Below are positions 7,533 to 13,652 of a DNA stretch of 13,982 bases, one piece after another (the first letter of the stretch is position 1; every line of letters begins with the position of its first letter). The stretch is taken from the NCBI GenBank assembly GCA_041751795.1, contig JBGSWU010000164.1, positions 1 through 13,982 of the forward strand. The letters run 5' to 3'. The stretch comes from JBBECJ01 sp041751795 (GTDB lineage Bacteria > Chloroflexota > Chloroflexia > Thermomicrobiales > CFX8). The position numbers were made by a program, and so were the translations under genes. The notes under the pieces are model-generated. The model ran no database searches, was not told the DNA's origin, and was given only the letters and a program-made list of their open reading frames with translations.

Positions 7533-8921
7533 ATGAATCAGCGGCCAGCATGGGAATCGTATCTGGAAGAACATCACGATCGGCATCTGGAAGAACTGTT
7601 CGAACTGCTGCGGATTCCAAGTATCAGCGCCCTGCCGGACCACGAGGACGACGTTCACCGGGCAGCCGAATGGGTCGCAGACGCGCTGCGAGCGGTTGGC
7701 GTTCCAACCGTCGAGATTATGGAGACCAACGGCAACCCGGTCGTCTACGGCGAGTGGATCGTTGATCCGGCCAAGCCGACGGCGCTCATCTATGGCCACT
7801 ACGACGTCCAGCCGCCCGATCCGCTCGACCTCTGGGACACGCCTCCGTTCGAGCCGACGATCCGCGACGGGATGATCTACGCTCGGGGCGCGAGCGACGA
7901 CAAGGGCAACCTCTTCATGCCGATCAAGGCGCTCGAAGCGCTCGTCCAGACGCAAGGCGCGCCACCAATCAACATCAAGTTCACGATCGAGGGCGAAGAA
8001 GAAGTCGGCTCGCCGAACCTGCCAGTCTTCATCCGTGAGCAGAAGGAGTTGCTGGCCTGCGACGTCGTCCTCTGCGCGGATGGCGGACAATGGGGTACTG
8101 ACACACCCTCGATCGCCACGGCATCAAAGGGCATCTGCGCCTGCCAGGTTAACATCCGGACGACGAACAGCGACCTGCACTCGGGGCAATTCGGTGCATC
8201 CGCCCCCAACGCCGTCCAGGCAGCCGTGCAACTCGCGGCGACGCTGCACACGCCTGAAGGCAAGGTTGCGATCGCTGGCTTCTATGACACCGTCCGTGAT
8301 CTGACCGAGAAGGAAAAGCGTGAGTTCGCCGAGGTGCCGTTCTCCGAGGAGGAGTACAAGCAGGATCTCGGCGTCAGCGAACTCTGGGGCGAACCGGGCT
8401 ACACACCGGTCGAGCGCAACTGGGCGAGGCCAACCTGCGACATCAACGGCTTCTGGGGCGGCTTTCAGGGCGCGGGGATCAAGACCGTCACCCCTTGCGA
8501 GGCGCACTTCAAACTCACCTGCCGTCTCGTCGCCAACCAGGAACCATCCGAGATTCTGAAACTGATCGATGCGCACATCGAGAAGCATTGCCCTCCCGGC
8601 GCAACGGTCACCGTCGATCCGTTCCCTGGCGCGGCTCGCCCGTTCTCGATTCGCCGCGACCATCCGATGCTCCTGGCCGCCGAAGAAACGCTCGCCGACC
8701 TCTACGATCGTGACCCCTACGTCATCCGCGTCGGTGGAACGCTGCCGGTCGCCGAGACGTATCAGACTGAACTTGGCGCCGACATGGTCTTCTATTCGTG
8801 GGGGATGCCGGGCAGCCAGGTCCACGCGCCGAACGAGAACTTCCGCATTCAGGAAAGCTTCGTCATGGCGCGCCGCGCCTACTGCGCGCTGCTGAATCGC
8901 TTGGGAGAAACGGGAGCATAG
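7533..8921 (+). CDS. M20 family dipeptidase (carnosinase/CPG2-type metallopeptidase)
   Basis: A 462-residue cytosolic dinuclear zinc peptidase of the usual family length (about 455-465). All active-site positions are present: His89 and Asp91 in GHYDVQP, bridging Asp122 in GASDDKG, catalytic Glu156 and metal-binding Glu157 in EGEEEVGS, Asp183 in LCADGG, and His431 in HAPNE. The lid/dimerisation domain falls between about residues 200 and 310. These enzymes cleave dipeptides or N-acyl amino acids; the exact substrate is not visible. The frame is open upstream to 7287, but ATG 7533 (MNQRPAWESYLEEHHDRHLE) is preceded by GAGGGAGG ten bases away, and the 82 residues before it have no family similarity and cross palindromic leader sequence. 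It is the first gene of a plus-strand run to 9688, with a 48-base hairpin before the next gene. Confidence 0.92.
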   Translation: MNQRPAWESYLEEHHDRHLEELFELLRIPSISALPDHEDDVHRAAEWVADALRAVGVPTVEIMETNGNPVVYGEWIVDPAKPTALIYGHYDVQPPDPLDLWDTPPFEPTIRDGMIYARGASDDKGNLFMPIKALEALVQTQGAPPINIKFTIEGEEEVGSPNLPVFIREQKELLACDVVLCADGGQWGTDTPSIATASKGICACQVNIRTTNSDLHSGQFGASAPNAVQAAVQLAATLHTPEGKVAIAGFYDTVRDLTEKEKREFAEVPFSEEEYKQDLGVSELWGEPGYTPVERNWARPTCDINGFWGGFQGAGIKTVTPCEAHFKLTCRLVANQEPSEILKLIDAHIEKHCPPGATVTVDPFPGAARPFSIRRDHPMLLAAEETLADLYDRDPYVIRVGGTLPVAETYQTELGADMVFYSWGMPGSQVHAPNENFRIQESFVMARRAYCALLNRLGETGA

Positions 8922-8970
8922 CGAAAAGCCAGGGGGTGATCTGACGTTCACCATGAGGCAACGGCTGCAA

Positions 8971-9018
8971 CTGGTTTCCTGTCGAGGCATAGACTAGGAT
9001 GCCTCAGCAGGAAACCGG
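8971..9018. other. Strong two-part hairpin between dipeptidase and the next gene
   Basis: CTGGTTTCCTG (8971-8981) pairs with CAGGAAACCGG (9008-9018), 11 bp with one G-U, and inside it GAGGCAT (8984-8990) pairs with ATGCCTC (8999-9005), 7 bp perfect. The two stems are separated by a TC/AG internal loop and close an 8-base loop. No T-run follows on either strand, so it is not a classic intrinsic terminator. It ends 26 bases before the next start codon and could be a processing site, translation control element or mRNA-stabilising structure. Confidence 0.55.
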
Positions 9019-9034
9019 TGTGTTTGGGACGATC

Positions 9035-9039
9035 AGGAG
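9035..9039 (+). promoter_or_regulatory. Ribosome binding site that decides the 9045 start
   Basis: AGGAG is five bases before ATG 9045. The alternative in-frame start at 9018 lies within the right arm of the hairpin and has no ribosome site. Confidence 0.7.
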
Positions 9040-9044
9040 AATCG

Positions 9045-9440
9045 ATGCAGCTTGATCTGCCGGATCTGGAGCAACTCAAGGAACGGGTCGCTGGACAGTA
9101 CCAGGAAACGATGATCGGCGATCTCGAAGGCATGATCGCTGATTGTCGCCGGGCAATTGAGGCATCACCAAGCTTCAGCACCGTCGCGATTCGCAAAACT
9201 GGGACACACGTCCATCAGATCGAGGTCGAGTGTCATCCAGCCAATTCGGCCATCCTGCCGGGAACGCTCATGGAGGAGATCACTCGGATCTGGCTCGAAG
9301 AACTCTGCTACGACGACTTCGAAGCCCACGCCATCGTCATGACCGATGACGCCATCGTCCTCGACTTCCTGACAGTCGCCCGTGGCCCCCGCATCTTCGC
9401 AACGGGAATGATCGTCGTCAAACGGATCGATCACGCGTAG
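9045..9440 (+). CDS. Protein of unknown function, 131 residues
   Basis: I do not recognise this family. The product is acidic and looks like a compact alpha/beta protein without signal peptide or membrane span: an N-terminal helix (LEQLKERVAGQYQETM, then LEGMIADCRRAIEAS), a strand-like HVHQIEVECHP, a helix (LMEEITRIWLEELCYDD), and three strand-like segments (AHAIVMTDDAIVLDFLTVA, then IFATGMIVVKRI). No catalytic motif stands out. It begins at ATG 9045 behind AGGAG, 123 bases after the dipeptidase stop, and may share its transcript unless the hairpin between them stops transcription. The stop is followed by palindrome and hairpin sequences. It is clearly coding by codon pattern and ribosome site; its function is open. 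Confidence 0.75.
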   Translation: MQLDLPDLEQLKERVAGQYQETMIGDLEGMIADCRRAIEASPSFSTVAIRKTGTHVHQIEVECHPANSAILPGTLMEEITRIWLEELCYDDFEAHAIVMTDDAIVLDFLTVARGPRIFATGMIVVKRIDHA

Positions 9441-9515
9441 AACACCGGTGTTTTCGCCGCGAAGAAGAGGCCCGGGGCGACGACAATCAGATTGCCCCGG
9501 CGTGCTTCTTGCGGC
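9441..9515. terminator. Palindrome and large hairpin after the 9045 gene
   Basis: Directly after the stop codon lies AACACCGGTGTT (9441-9452), a perfect 12-base palindrome ending in TTTT. It is followed by a three-tier hairpin from 9456 to 9515: GCCGC-(G)-AAGAAG (9456-9467) pairs with CTTCTT-GCGGC (9505-9515) with one bulged base, and inside it CCGGGGC (9472-9478) pairs with GCCCCGG (9494-9500) around a 15-base loop. The position after the stop suggests transcript ending or 3' protection, but there is no T-run after the large hairpin. A smaller hairpin, CCTGAC (9522-9527) with GTCAGG (9537-9542), follows it. Confidence 0.45.
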
Positions 9516-9562
9516 AAGTGGCCTGACCAGCAGATTGTCAGGTAACGCGAGGAGAACGAGCG

Positions 9563-9688
9563 ATGGCTTCGATCATGGAAGACGACTACGCACCAGCGAC
9601 GCGGTATCCGTGGATCTCCGCCCTGTCACCGCTCGTGATTGTGGCGTTGATCGCGCTCGTCGTCTGGCGGCGACGCAGCAGCAACTAA
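9563..9688 (+). CDS. Small single-span membrane protein, 41 residues
   Basis: An unlisted short gene. ATG 9563 has AGGAG eight bases upstream, and the frame runs 41 codons to TAA at 9686. The N-terminal half (MASIMEDDYAPATRYPW) is acidic and probably outside or at the membrane surface; one hydrophobic helix follows (about residues 18-35, with LVIVALIALVVW), then a basic tail WRRRSSN. By the positive-inside rule this gives N-out, C-in topology. No homologue is recognised. Its last 63 bases overlap, antisense, the 3' end of the EamA transporter gene. The ribosome site, membrane span and flanking basic charges together make it more likely real than chance, though it is too short for codon statistics. 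Confidence 0.6.
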   Translation: MASIMEDDYAPATRYPWISALSPLVIVALIALVVWRRRSSN

Positions 9689-10639
9689 CTGGCTCCGTCT
9701 CCAACCTCCGCGACTCCGTGTTCCCCGACGCTGGATGATCTGAAGCGCGATGGTCGACGACACGATCATCGCGCCGCCGAGGATCTGCTGCGGTGTCAGT
9801 TGTTCGGAGAGTAAAAGCGCCGCCAGGATCACACTAACGACTGGCTCGATCGTCGAAAGGATCGACGCACGAAACGGATCGAGCCGAGCCATTCCGGCCA
9901 GAAACGTCGAGATCGAGATGACCGTTGAGAATATCGTCAACCCGGCAATCGCAGCCCAGCCGCGCGTGGAGATGTCCGTCGTCAGCCGATCGCCGAACGC
10001 GCCGGTAATACCCAGCACGATCATCAGTGGTGCCGAAAACGTAATGATCCATGCGGACGAATTGAGTGGCGCAACTCCCACCGTCGCACGGCTACCGACC
10101 AGGACGTAACTGGAGTAGAAGCACGGGGCAGCAAAGGCCAGCGCGAGTCCAAACGTGTCGATCGTGCCACTCTGCATGTCCACCGTCAGCACGCATCCGG
10201 TGATCGCCGAAACCAGCACAGCGAGTTGTGGTAACGAGAAACGGGTTCCGAACAACAGCGCCGATCCAGCCGTCACCATCGCCGGATAAATATAGAAGAC
10301 GAGTGCCGAGAGCGACGCTGGAATCCGCTCAACCGACATGAACGACATTGTCGAGCTACCCGCAAACAGCAACCCCATCAGCGCAAAGGCAGCGACACTC
10401 CGCGCCGGCAAACGCCGCACCCGTCTCCTGACCAGCAACAAGAGCCAGAAGATGACAGCAGCCAGACCAAACCGAAACGCCAGCGATGTCGGCGCGTTCG
10501 AACCGCCGACGAACGCGATTCGCGCCAGCACCGTCACCGAACCGAAGCCAACGCCCGAGGCTAGCACCAACAATGCACCGACCAGCGCGTCGTTCGATTC
10601 ATTCGACTCGTCGTCGCTCGCCACTCCACCCCCAGACAT
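9626..10639 (-). CDS. EamA/DMT-superfamily transporter
   Basis: A 337-residue inner-membrane protein with about ten hydrophobic segments in two EamA repeats. The first repeat starts with LVGALLVLASGVGFGSVTVLARIAF and carries a conserved SLAFRFGLAAVIFW segment; the second runs from about IDTFGLALAFAAPCFYSSYVLVG to IEPVVSVILAALLLSEQLTP, a highly typical EamA signature, then GGAMIVSSTIALQI. Drug/metabolite transporters of this family export amino acids or other small metabolites; the substrate is unknown. The N-terminal tail (about 20 residues) and C-terminal tail (about 30, Arg/Ser/Pro-rich) are hydrophilic. ATG 10639 is chosen; an in-frame GTG sits one codon before it, and GGGGG upstream serves either. 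The C-terminal tail overlaps the small membrane gene on the opposite strand. Confidence 0.9.
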   Translation of the reverse strand: MSGGGVASDDESNESNDALVGALLVLASGVGFGSVTVLARIAFVGGSNAPTSLAFRFGLAAVIFWLLLLVRRRVRRLPARSVAAFALMGLLFAGSSTMSFMSVERIPASLSALVFYIYPAMVTAGSALLFGTRFSLPQLAVLVSAITGCVLTVDMQSGTIDTFGLALAFAAPCFYSSYVLVGSRATVGVAPLNSSAWIITFSAPLMIVLGITGAFGDRLTTDISTRGWAAIAGLTIFSTVISISTFLAGMARLDPFRASILSTIEPVVSVILAALLLSEQLTPQQILGGAMIVSSTIALQIIQRRGTRSRGGWRRSQLVAAASPPDDERDQRHNHER

Positions 10640-10705
10640 CACGCCCCCATCCGGGCGGGTGGATAGTAGAGCATTGGCGCGTCGGATGGCAGAATCAGGA
10701 ACAAG

Positions 10706-10726
10706 TGACGACGTGAACCGTCGTCA
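10706..10726. promoter_or_regulatory. Palindrome between divergent EamA and 10793 genes
   Basis: TGACGAC-GTGAACC-GTCGTCA is a perfect 7-bp inverted repeat with a 7-base centre, in the 153-base region between the EamA start and GTG 10793. It could be an operator serving either gene. Its centre, like that of the XRE-upstream palindrome, begins GTGAA; this may be coincidence. No clear -35/-10 boxes are seen for either gene here. Confidence 0.4.
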
Positions 10727-10792
10727 GCCCGCAACGATCAACCACCAATTCGTTCCCGCGTACGATATTGCGCTGGACAGGAGAATCTGACC

Positions 10793-11329
10793 GTGGCGAC
10801 GCGCGCCGCAACGACGAAAGCGACAGCCAGGCCCGCGACGATGACTCGCCGTGACTTCTTCAGCGATGTGCTGGAAGCAGTACGCGGGAGTCTGCCACCC
10901 GATCGGCAGGAGTTCGAAGCGCGGCAGACGATGAACCTGCTCAAGATCTCCTATGGCGCGAACTACCGCATTCACTACGAGGCATGGGTTAACGCCGAAC
11001 GAGGCTACGTCGAACTCGGGCTGCACTTCGAGGATGGCCCGGCCAGTACCGAACGGCTGCTGCGCCACTTCGAGGCGAACATCTTCGAACTGAAGGACCT
11101 GCTTGGCGCGGGTATCGAACTCGAACGTTGGACGCAGTCGTGGGGACACATCTTCGAGATGCACCCGATCGAGCCGTTGACGAGCAGTTTCGCCGAGCGT
11201 CTCGCCGCCCGGATCGCGCTTCAGATCATCGTCCTTCAGCCGATTCTCGACGAGGCATACGAGCTGGGACTGGCGCCACGAACGCCACGCCCGAGCACCT
11301 TCCACGAGCGGTTCCGAAATCGACGATAA
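10793..11329 (+). CDS. Protein of unknown function, 178 residues
   Basis: I do not recognise this protein. A basic, Thr/Ala-rich N-terminus of about 16 residues is followed by a soluble alpha/beta-looking body: strand-like YRIHYEAWVN, then YVELGLHFED, a helix (STERLLRHFEANIFELKDLLG), and a long helix with LAARIALQIIVLQPILDEAYELG. No signal peptide, membrane span or catalytic motif is seen. The GTG start at 10793 is preceded by AGGAG nine bases away; an ATG at 10841 (MTRRDFFSDVLEAV) is a possible shorter start that would drop the basic tail. It is separated by only 32 bases from the peroxiredoxin gene, so the two are probably co-transcribed, which hints at a stress or redox role but proves nothing. 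Confidence 0.7.
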   Translation: MATRAATTKATARPATMTRRDFFSDVLEAVRGSLPPDRQEFEARQTMNLLKISYGANYRIHYEAWVNAERGYVELGLHFEDGPASTERLLRHFEANIFELKDLLGAGIELERWTQSWGHIFEMHPIEPLTSSFAERLAARIALQIIVLQPILDEAYELGLAPRTPRPSTFHERFRNRR

Positions 11330-11361
11330 GGTTCAGATTGATATGAACGAGGGGAGGATAG

Positions 11362-11934
11362 ATGAGTCGTCCATTCAATGTCTATCAGTTACCGGATGAT
11401 CTTCCGGTGCCGGCAGATGACGGTGCTTGCGATCACCTGCCAGGAATGGCGCTGCCGCCAGTGTCGTTGCCTGCGACGAATGGACGAGTCGTTGACCTGG
11501 AAACACTGACGGGGCGCACGATCGTCTATGCATACCCACGCACTGGCCGACCCGATGGAACGCTGCCCGATGGGTGGGATGCGATCCCCGGTGCACGCGG
11601 CTGCACGCCACAATCGTGCGCCTTCCGCGATCACTACGCCGACCTGCAAGCGTTGGGGGTCGATGTCTACGGGCTCAGCACGCAGGACACGGACTATCAG
11701 CAGGAAGCCGTTGAACGCCTGCACCTGCCCTTCCCGCTATTGAGCGATGCCGATCTCGCTTTCAGCCAGGCACTTCACCTGCCGACCTTCGAGGTTGACG
11801 ACATGACACTCCTCAAGCGGCTGACGCTCGTCATTCACAACGGCGTCATCGAGCATGTGTTTTACCCGGTCTTTCCACCAGATCGGAACGCTGGCGATGT
11901 CATCGATTGGTTGAAGAATCGGCGCGAACAGTAG
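11362..11934 (+). CDS. PrxQ/BCP-like peroxiredoxin with an insertion before the peroxidatic Cys
   Basis: A 190-residue cytosolic peroxiredoxin that would reduce hydrogen peroxide or organic hydroperoxides. Cys81 (peroxidatic) and Cys86 (resolving) form the C-x4-C pair (CTPQSC) of the PrxQ subfamily, followed by AFRDHYADLQALGVDVYGLST, a clear BCP-type stretch, and LKRLTLVI with the active-site Arg153. Compared with E. coli Bcp from memory, about 15 extra residues (within YPRTGRPDG..PDGWDAIPGARG) lie between the YP turn and Cys81, and the position three before the cysteine, a conserved Thr in PrxQ, is Ala78. Start ATG 11362 has AGGGGAGG four bases upstream. It is likely co-transcribed with the 10793 gene. 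Its stop TAG abuts the stop of the converging 11935 gene; the shared TAGCTA supplies both. A reductase partner is not in the window. Confidence 0.87.
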   Translation: MSRPFNVYQLPDDLPVPADDGACDHLPGMALPPVSLPATNGRVVDLETLTGRTIVYAYPRTGRPDGTLPDGWDAIPGARGCTPQSCAFRDHYADLQALGVDVYGLSTQDTDYQQEAVERLHLPFPLLSDADLAFSQALHLPTFEVDDMTLLKRLTLVIHNGVIEHVFYPVFPPDRNAGDVIDWLKNRREQ

Positions 11935-12246
11935 CTAGTCAGCCACATCGTCGTCAGCGTACTCGACCCAGTGAAGGTCGGAAGACACGCCAAGCATCGC
12001 CATCGCCAGCGCGTTGACCGGCTGGATATCCTCTGGCTGCTGTTGCCCGGACATCGGTGGCTCGCGATCGGTGTCGAGCGGGGACGAGTGATACGACAGG
12101 ACAACGATGTCGGCATCGAACGCCGTCCGGTCCATCAACCGCAGGCCACCCGAGCGATGACCGTCGCGAATGGATCGCTGCCCACTGCTGATGACGACAG
12201 GATGGGTCCAGCGTCCGAAGTCCTGCTTTGTCGTGACATCGTGCAT
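11935..12246 (-). CDS. Protein of unknown function, about 103 residues
   Basis: A small acidic protein ending LHWVEYADDDVAD. The start is unsettled: ATG 12246 (MHDVTTKQDFGRW) has GGATGG eight bases upstream, and ATG 12258, four codons earlier, is the alternative. It has no signal peptide or membrane span, and no recognised motif; strand-like HPVVISSG and FDADIVVLSYHSS and a short helix (PVNALAMAMLGVSS) suggest a small folded domain. It lies 80 bases downstream of the 12327 gene on the same strand and may be co-transcribed with it. Its TAG abuts the peroxiredoxin stop. The plus-strand frame in the same place (11971-12270) is very basic and His/Arg-rich, as shadows are. It is probably real but the weakest gene call here. 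Confidence 0.45.
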   Translation of the reverse strand: MHDVTTKQDFGRWTHPVVISSGQRSIRDGHRSGGLRLMDRTAFDADIVVLSYHSSPLDTDREPPMSGQQQPEDIQPVNALAMAMLGVSSDLHWVEYADDDVAD

Positions 12247-12326
12247 CTGACATCCCATCCTGTTCGTTAGGCCTTCGATCGAGATTCGGCGAGATTCCGC
12301 GACCGCGTCAGTCCAGTTCGTACCGG

Positions 12327-12725
12327 TTATCGCCCACCGGTGAATGGCTCCTCGCCGTCCTTGAGCGCCCGGAACCGCAGCGCGGACCAGGTGTCATCCA
12401 GCGCCACCTGCGAGATTGGCCGCATCCCGTACTCGCTGAGGATCGGCCAAAGGCTGTCGCGGTTGATATCAACCCGGTTCGCCTTCGGATACGCGACCCA
12501 GAAGGTGGGTGCCTGTGCCAGTTTCTCGTGCTGGATATTGAGAATGGCACGCAACGCGCCTTCACCGTTCGCGAACACGAGCGCAGTCGTCGCCTTCGTC
12601 GGTTCATCAACGACGCGAACGCTGTCCGGCATCCCCTCGATCAGATTGAGATGCTCGGAATGCGACGACCAGACAGTCGAGTCCGGCTTGATGAGCAATT
12701 TCTCGGCGACGGTCTTCGCACTCAC
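12327..12725 (-). CDS. Conserved-looking protein of unknown function, 132 residues
   Basis: Starts at GTG 12725 (MSAKTVAEKLLIKPDSTVW) with GGAAGGA seven bases upstream and ends FTGGR. It is soluble, with no signal peptide or membrane span. Visible segments: KTVAEKLLI, then STVWSSHSEHLNLIEGMPDSVRVVD, a strand-helix unit (ATTALVFANGEGALRAILNI), FWVAYPKANRVDINRDSLWPIL, then the closing ISQVALDDTWSALRFRALKDGEE. The VWSSH, YPK and NRDSLW/SALRFR segments look like those of a conserved family found in Actinobacteria and Chloroflexota, but I cannot name it or check it. Its role is unknown. It is the first gene of a possible pair with the 11935 gene; a promoter candidate lies just upstream. Confidence 0.72.
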   Translation of the reverse strand: MSAKTVAEKLLIKPDSTVWSSHSEHLNLIEGMPDSVRVVDEPTKATTALVFANGEGALRAILNIQHEKLAQAPTFWVAYPKANRVDINRDSLWPILSEYGMRPISQVALDDTWSALRFRALKDGEEPFTGGR

Positions 12726-12784
12726 TCAGGTGTCCTTCCGGTTGGCAACGTGCGTGTGCTCGTCCCTACACCATGTAGTCGAAC

Positions 12785-12813
12785 AGTAGAACGAGATTTC
12801 GACATCCGGACAA
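12785..12813 (-). promoter_or_regulatory. Promoter candidate for the 12327 gene
   Basis: On the minus strand TTGTCC (12813-12808) precedes TCTACT (12790-12785) by exactly 17 bases, each 4 of 6 to the sigma-70 consensus. A short inverted repeat, GTCGAA (12778-12783) and TTCGAC (12798-12803), straddles the -10 box. The 133-base gap between the hydratase stop and GTG 12725 fits a separate promoter, but this is a weak match. Confidence 0.3.
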
Positions 12814-12858
12814 AGAGACAGGATGGATAATCAAGCATCTTGCGGTCGCCGGTGTTCG

Positions 12859-13650
12859 TTATCGTCCTGAAACACTGATACTGATCGGCTCGGGAGCGAG
12901 ACCGCTGTAGGTGACGACCGAGGGTTGATCGGTGATCGGGTGGGCACCGGTCATCGTGCCGGACAGAACGACATCTCCGGCACGGAGGGCAAGCCCGGAG
13001 TCCGCAACGCGATTCGCCAGCCAGGCCAGACAGCCAGCCGGACCATCCATCAGGATCTTCGCTGCGCCGATCGTTTCCGTCCCCGCCCCATCACGAACGA
13101 CGACACTGACAGCGTCGAGGTCGAGACCACCGGCAGGAATCTCCGGGCCGAGGACTGCACCTGCAAACAGGCCGCTGTCGGCGACGGCTTCGATGACGAC
13201 GATTCCATCGACAGCCGCACGCATATCAACAATCTCAAAGGCCGGGCGAACGGCCCTGATCGCCGCACGCGCCTGCTCGCGGCTAACTCCTGGTCCGGCA
13301 AGTTCGGCGCCGAGGACAAGCGCCAGTTCCGGCTCGAACTGGGCACGAAACCAGTGGCTCAGATCAAGGATCGCCGGACTATCGACGATATTCGCCGAGA
13401 ATGTCCGCGCCCAGAACGGCTCGTCAGCGCCGACACGCTCCATGAATGCCCGCGACGCCAGCCCGATCTTCCAGCCGAATGGCTGCTGTCCAGCAGCGAG
13501 CCTCAGAGCATCGACCTCGCGCTGGATCGTGTAGGCGTCGGCGAGGGTGACGTCAGGGCGGACCGAGCGGATCGGGTCGGCCTTGCGTCGTGAATGCTCC
13601 GCCTCAAAGAGGGAACGCGCAAGGGCAGTATTACTGGTGTCAGCGGTCAT
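12859..13650 (-). CDS. 2-oxopent-4-enoate hydratase-like enzyme (FAH/MhpD family)
   Basis: A 263-residue enzyme of the fumarylacetoacetate hydrolase-like superfamily, closest in pattern to 2-keto-4-pentenoate hydratase / 2-oxo-3-hexenedioate decarboxylase. Metal ligands Glu106 and Glu108 (FEPELA) and Glu139 (PAFEIVD) are at the expected places, and Lys61 lies in GWKIGL. The closing GDVVLSGTMTGAHPI is a family hallmark. Such enzymes hydrate 2-hydroxypenta-2,4-dienoate in meta-cleavage of aromatic compounds, or decarboxylate the related dicarboxylate, using a divalent metal in the cytoplasm. ATG 13650 lies two bases after the stop codon of the DinB-like gene, and its ribosome site GGAGG sits inside that gene, so translation is probably coupled. 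No other pathway gene is visible. Hydratase versus decarboxylase cannot be settled. Confidence 0.88.
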   Translation of the reverse strand: MTADTSNTALARSLFEAEHSRRKADPIRSVRPDVTLADAYTIQREVDALRLAAGQQPFGWKIGLASRAFMERVGADEPFWARTFSANIVDSPAILDLSHWFRAQFEPELALVLGAELAGPGVSREQARAAIRAVRPAFEIVDMRAAVDGIVVIEAVADSGLFAGAVLGPEIPAGGLDLDAVSVVVRDGAGTETIGAAKILMDGPAGCLAWLANRVADSGLALRAGDVVLSGTMTGAHPITDQPSVVTYSGLAPEPISISVSGR

Positions 13651-13652
13651 TG

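Noticed and set aside
8124..8990. Minus-strand 288-codon frame opposite the dipeptidase
   Set aside because: Its length comes from the G+C-rich codon pattern of the dipeptidase; the product has no recognisable fold and no ribosome site.
11971..12270. Plus-strand 99-codon frame opposite the 11935 gene
   Set aside because: Very basic His/Arg-rich product and no ribosome site; the minus-strand frame has better amino-acid composition.
12925..13593. Plus-strand 222-codon frame opposite the hydratase
   Set aside because: Arg/Asp-rich shadow of the hydratase gene, which has intact metal ligands and a coupled ribosome site.
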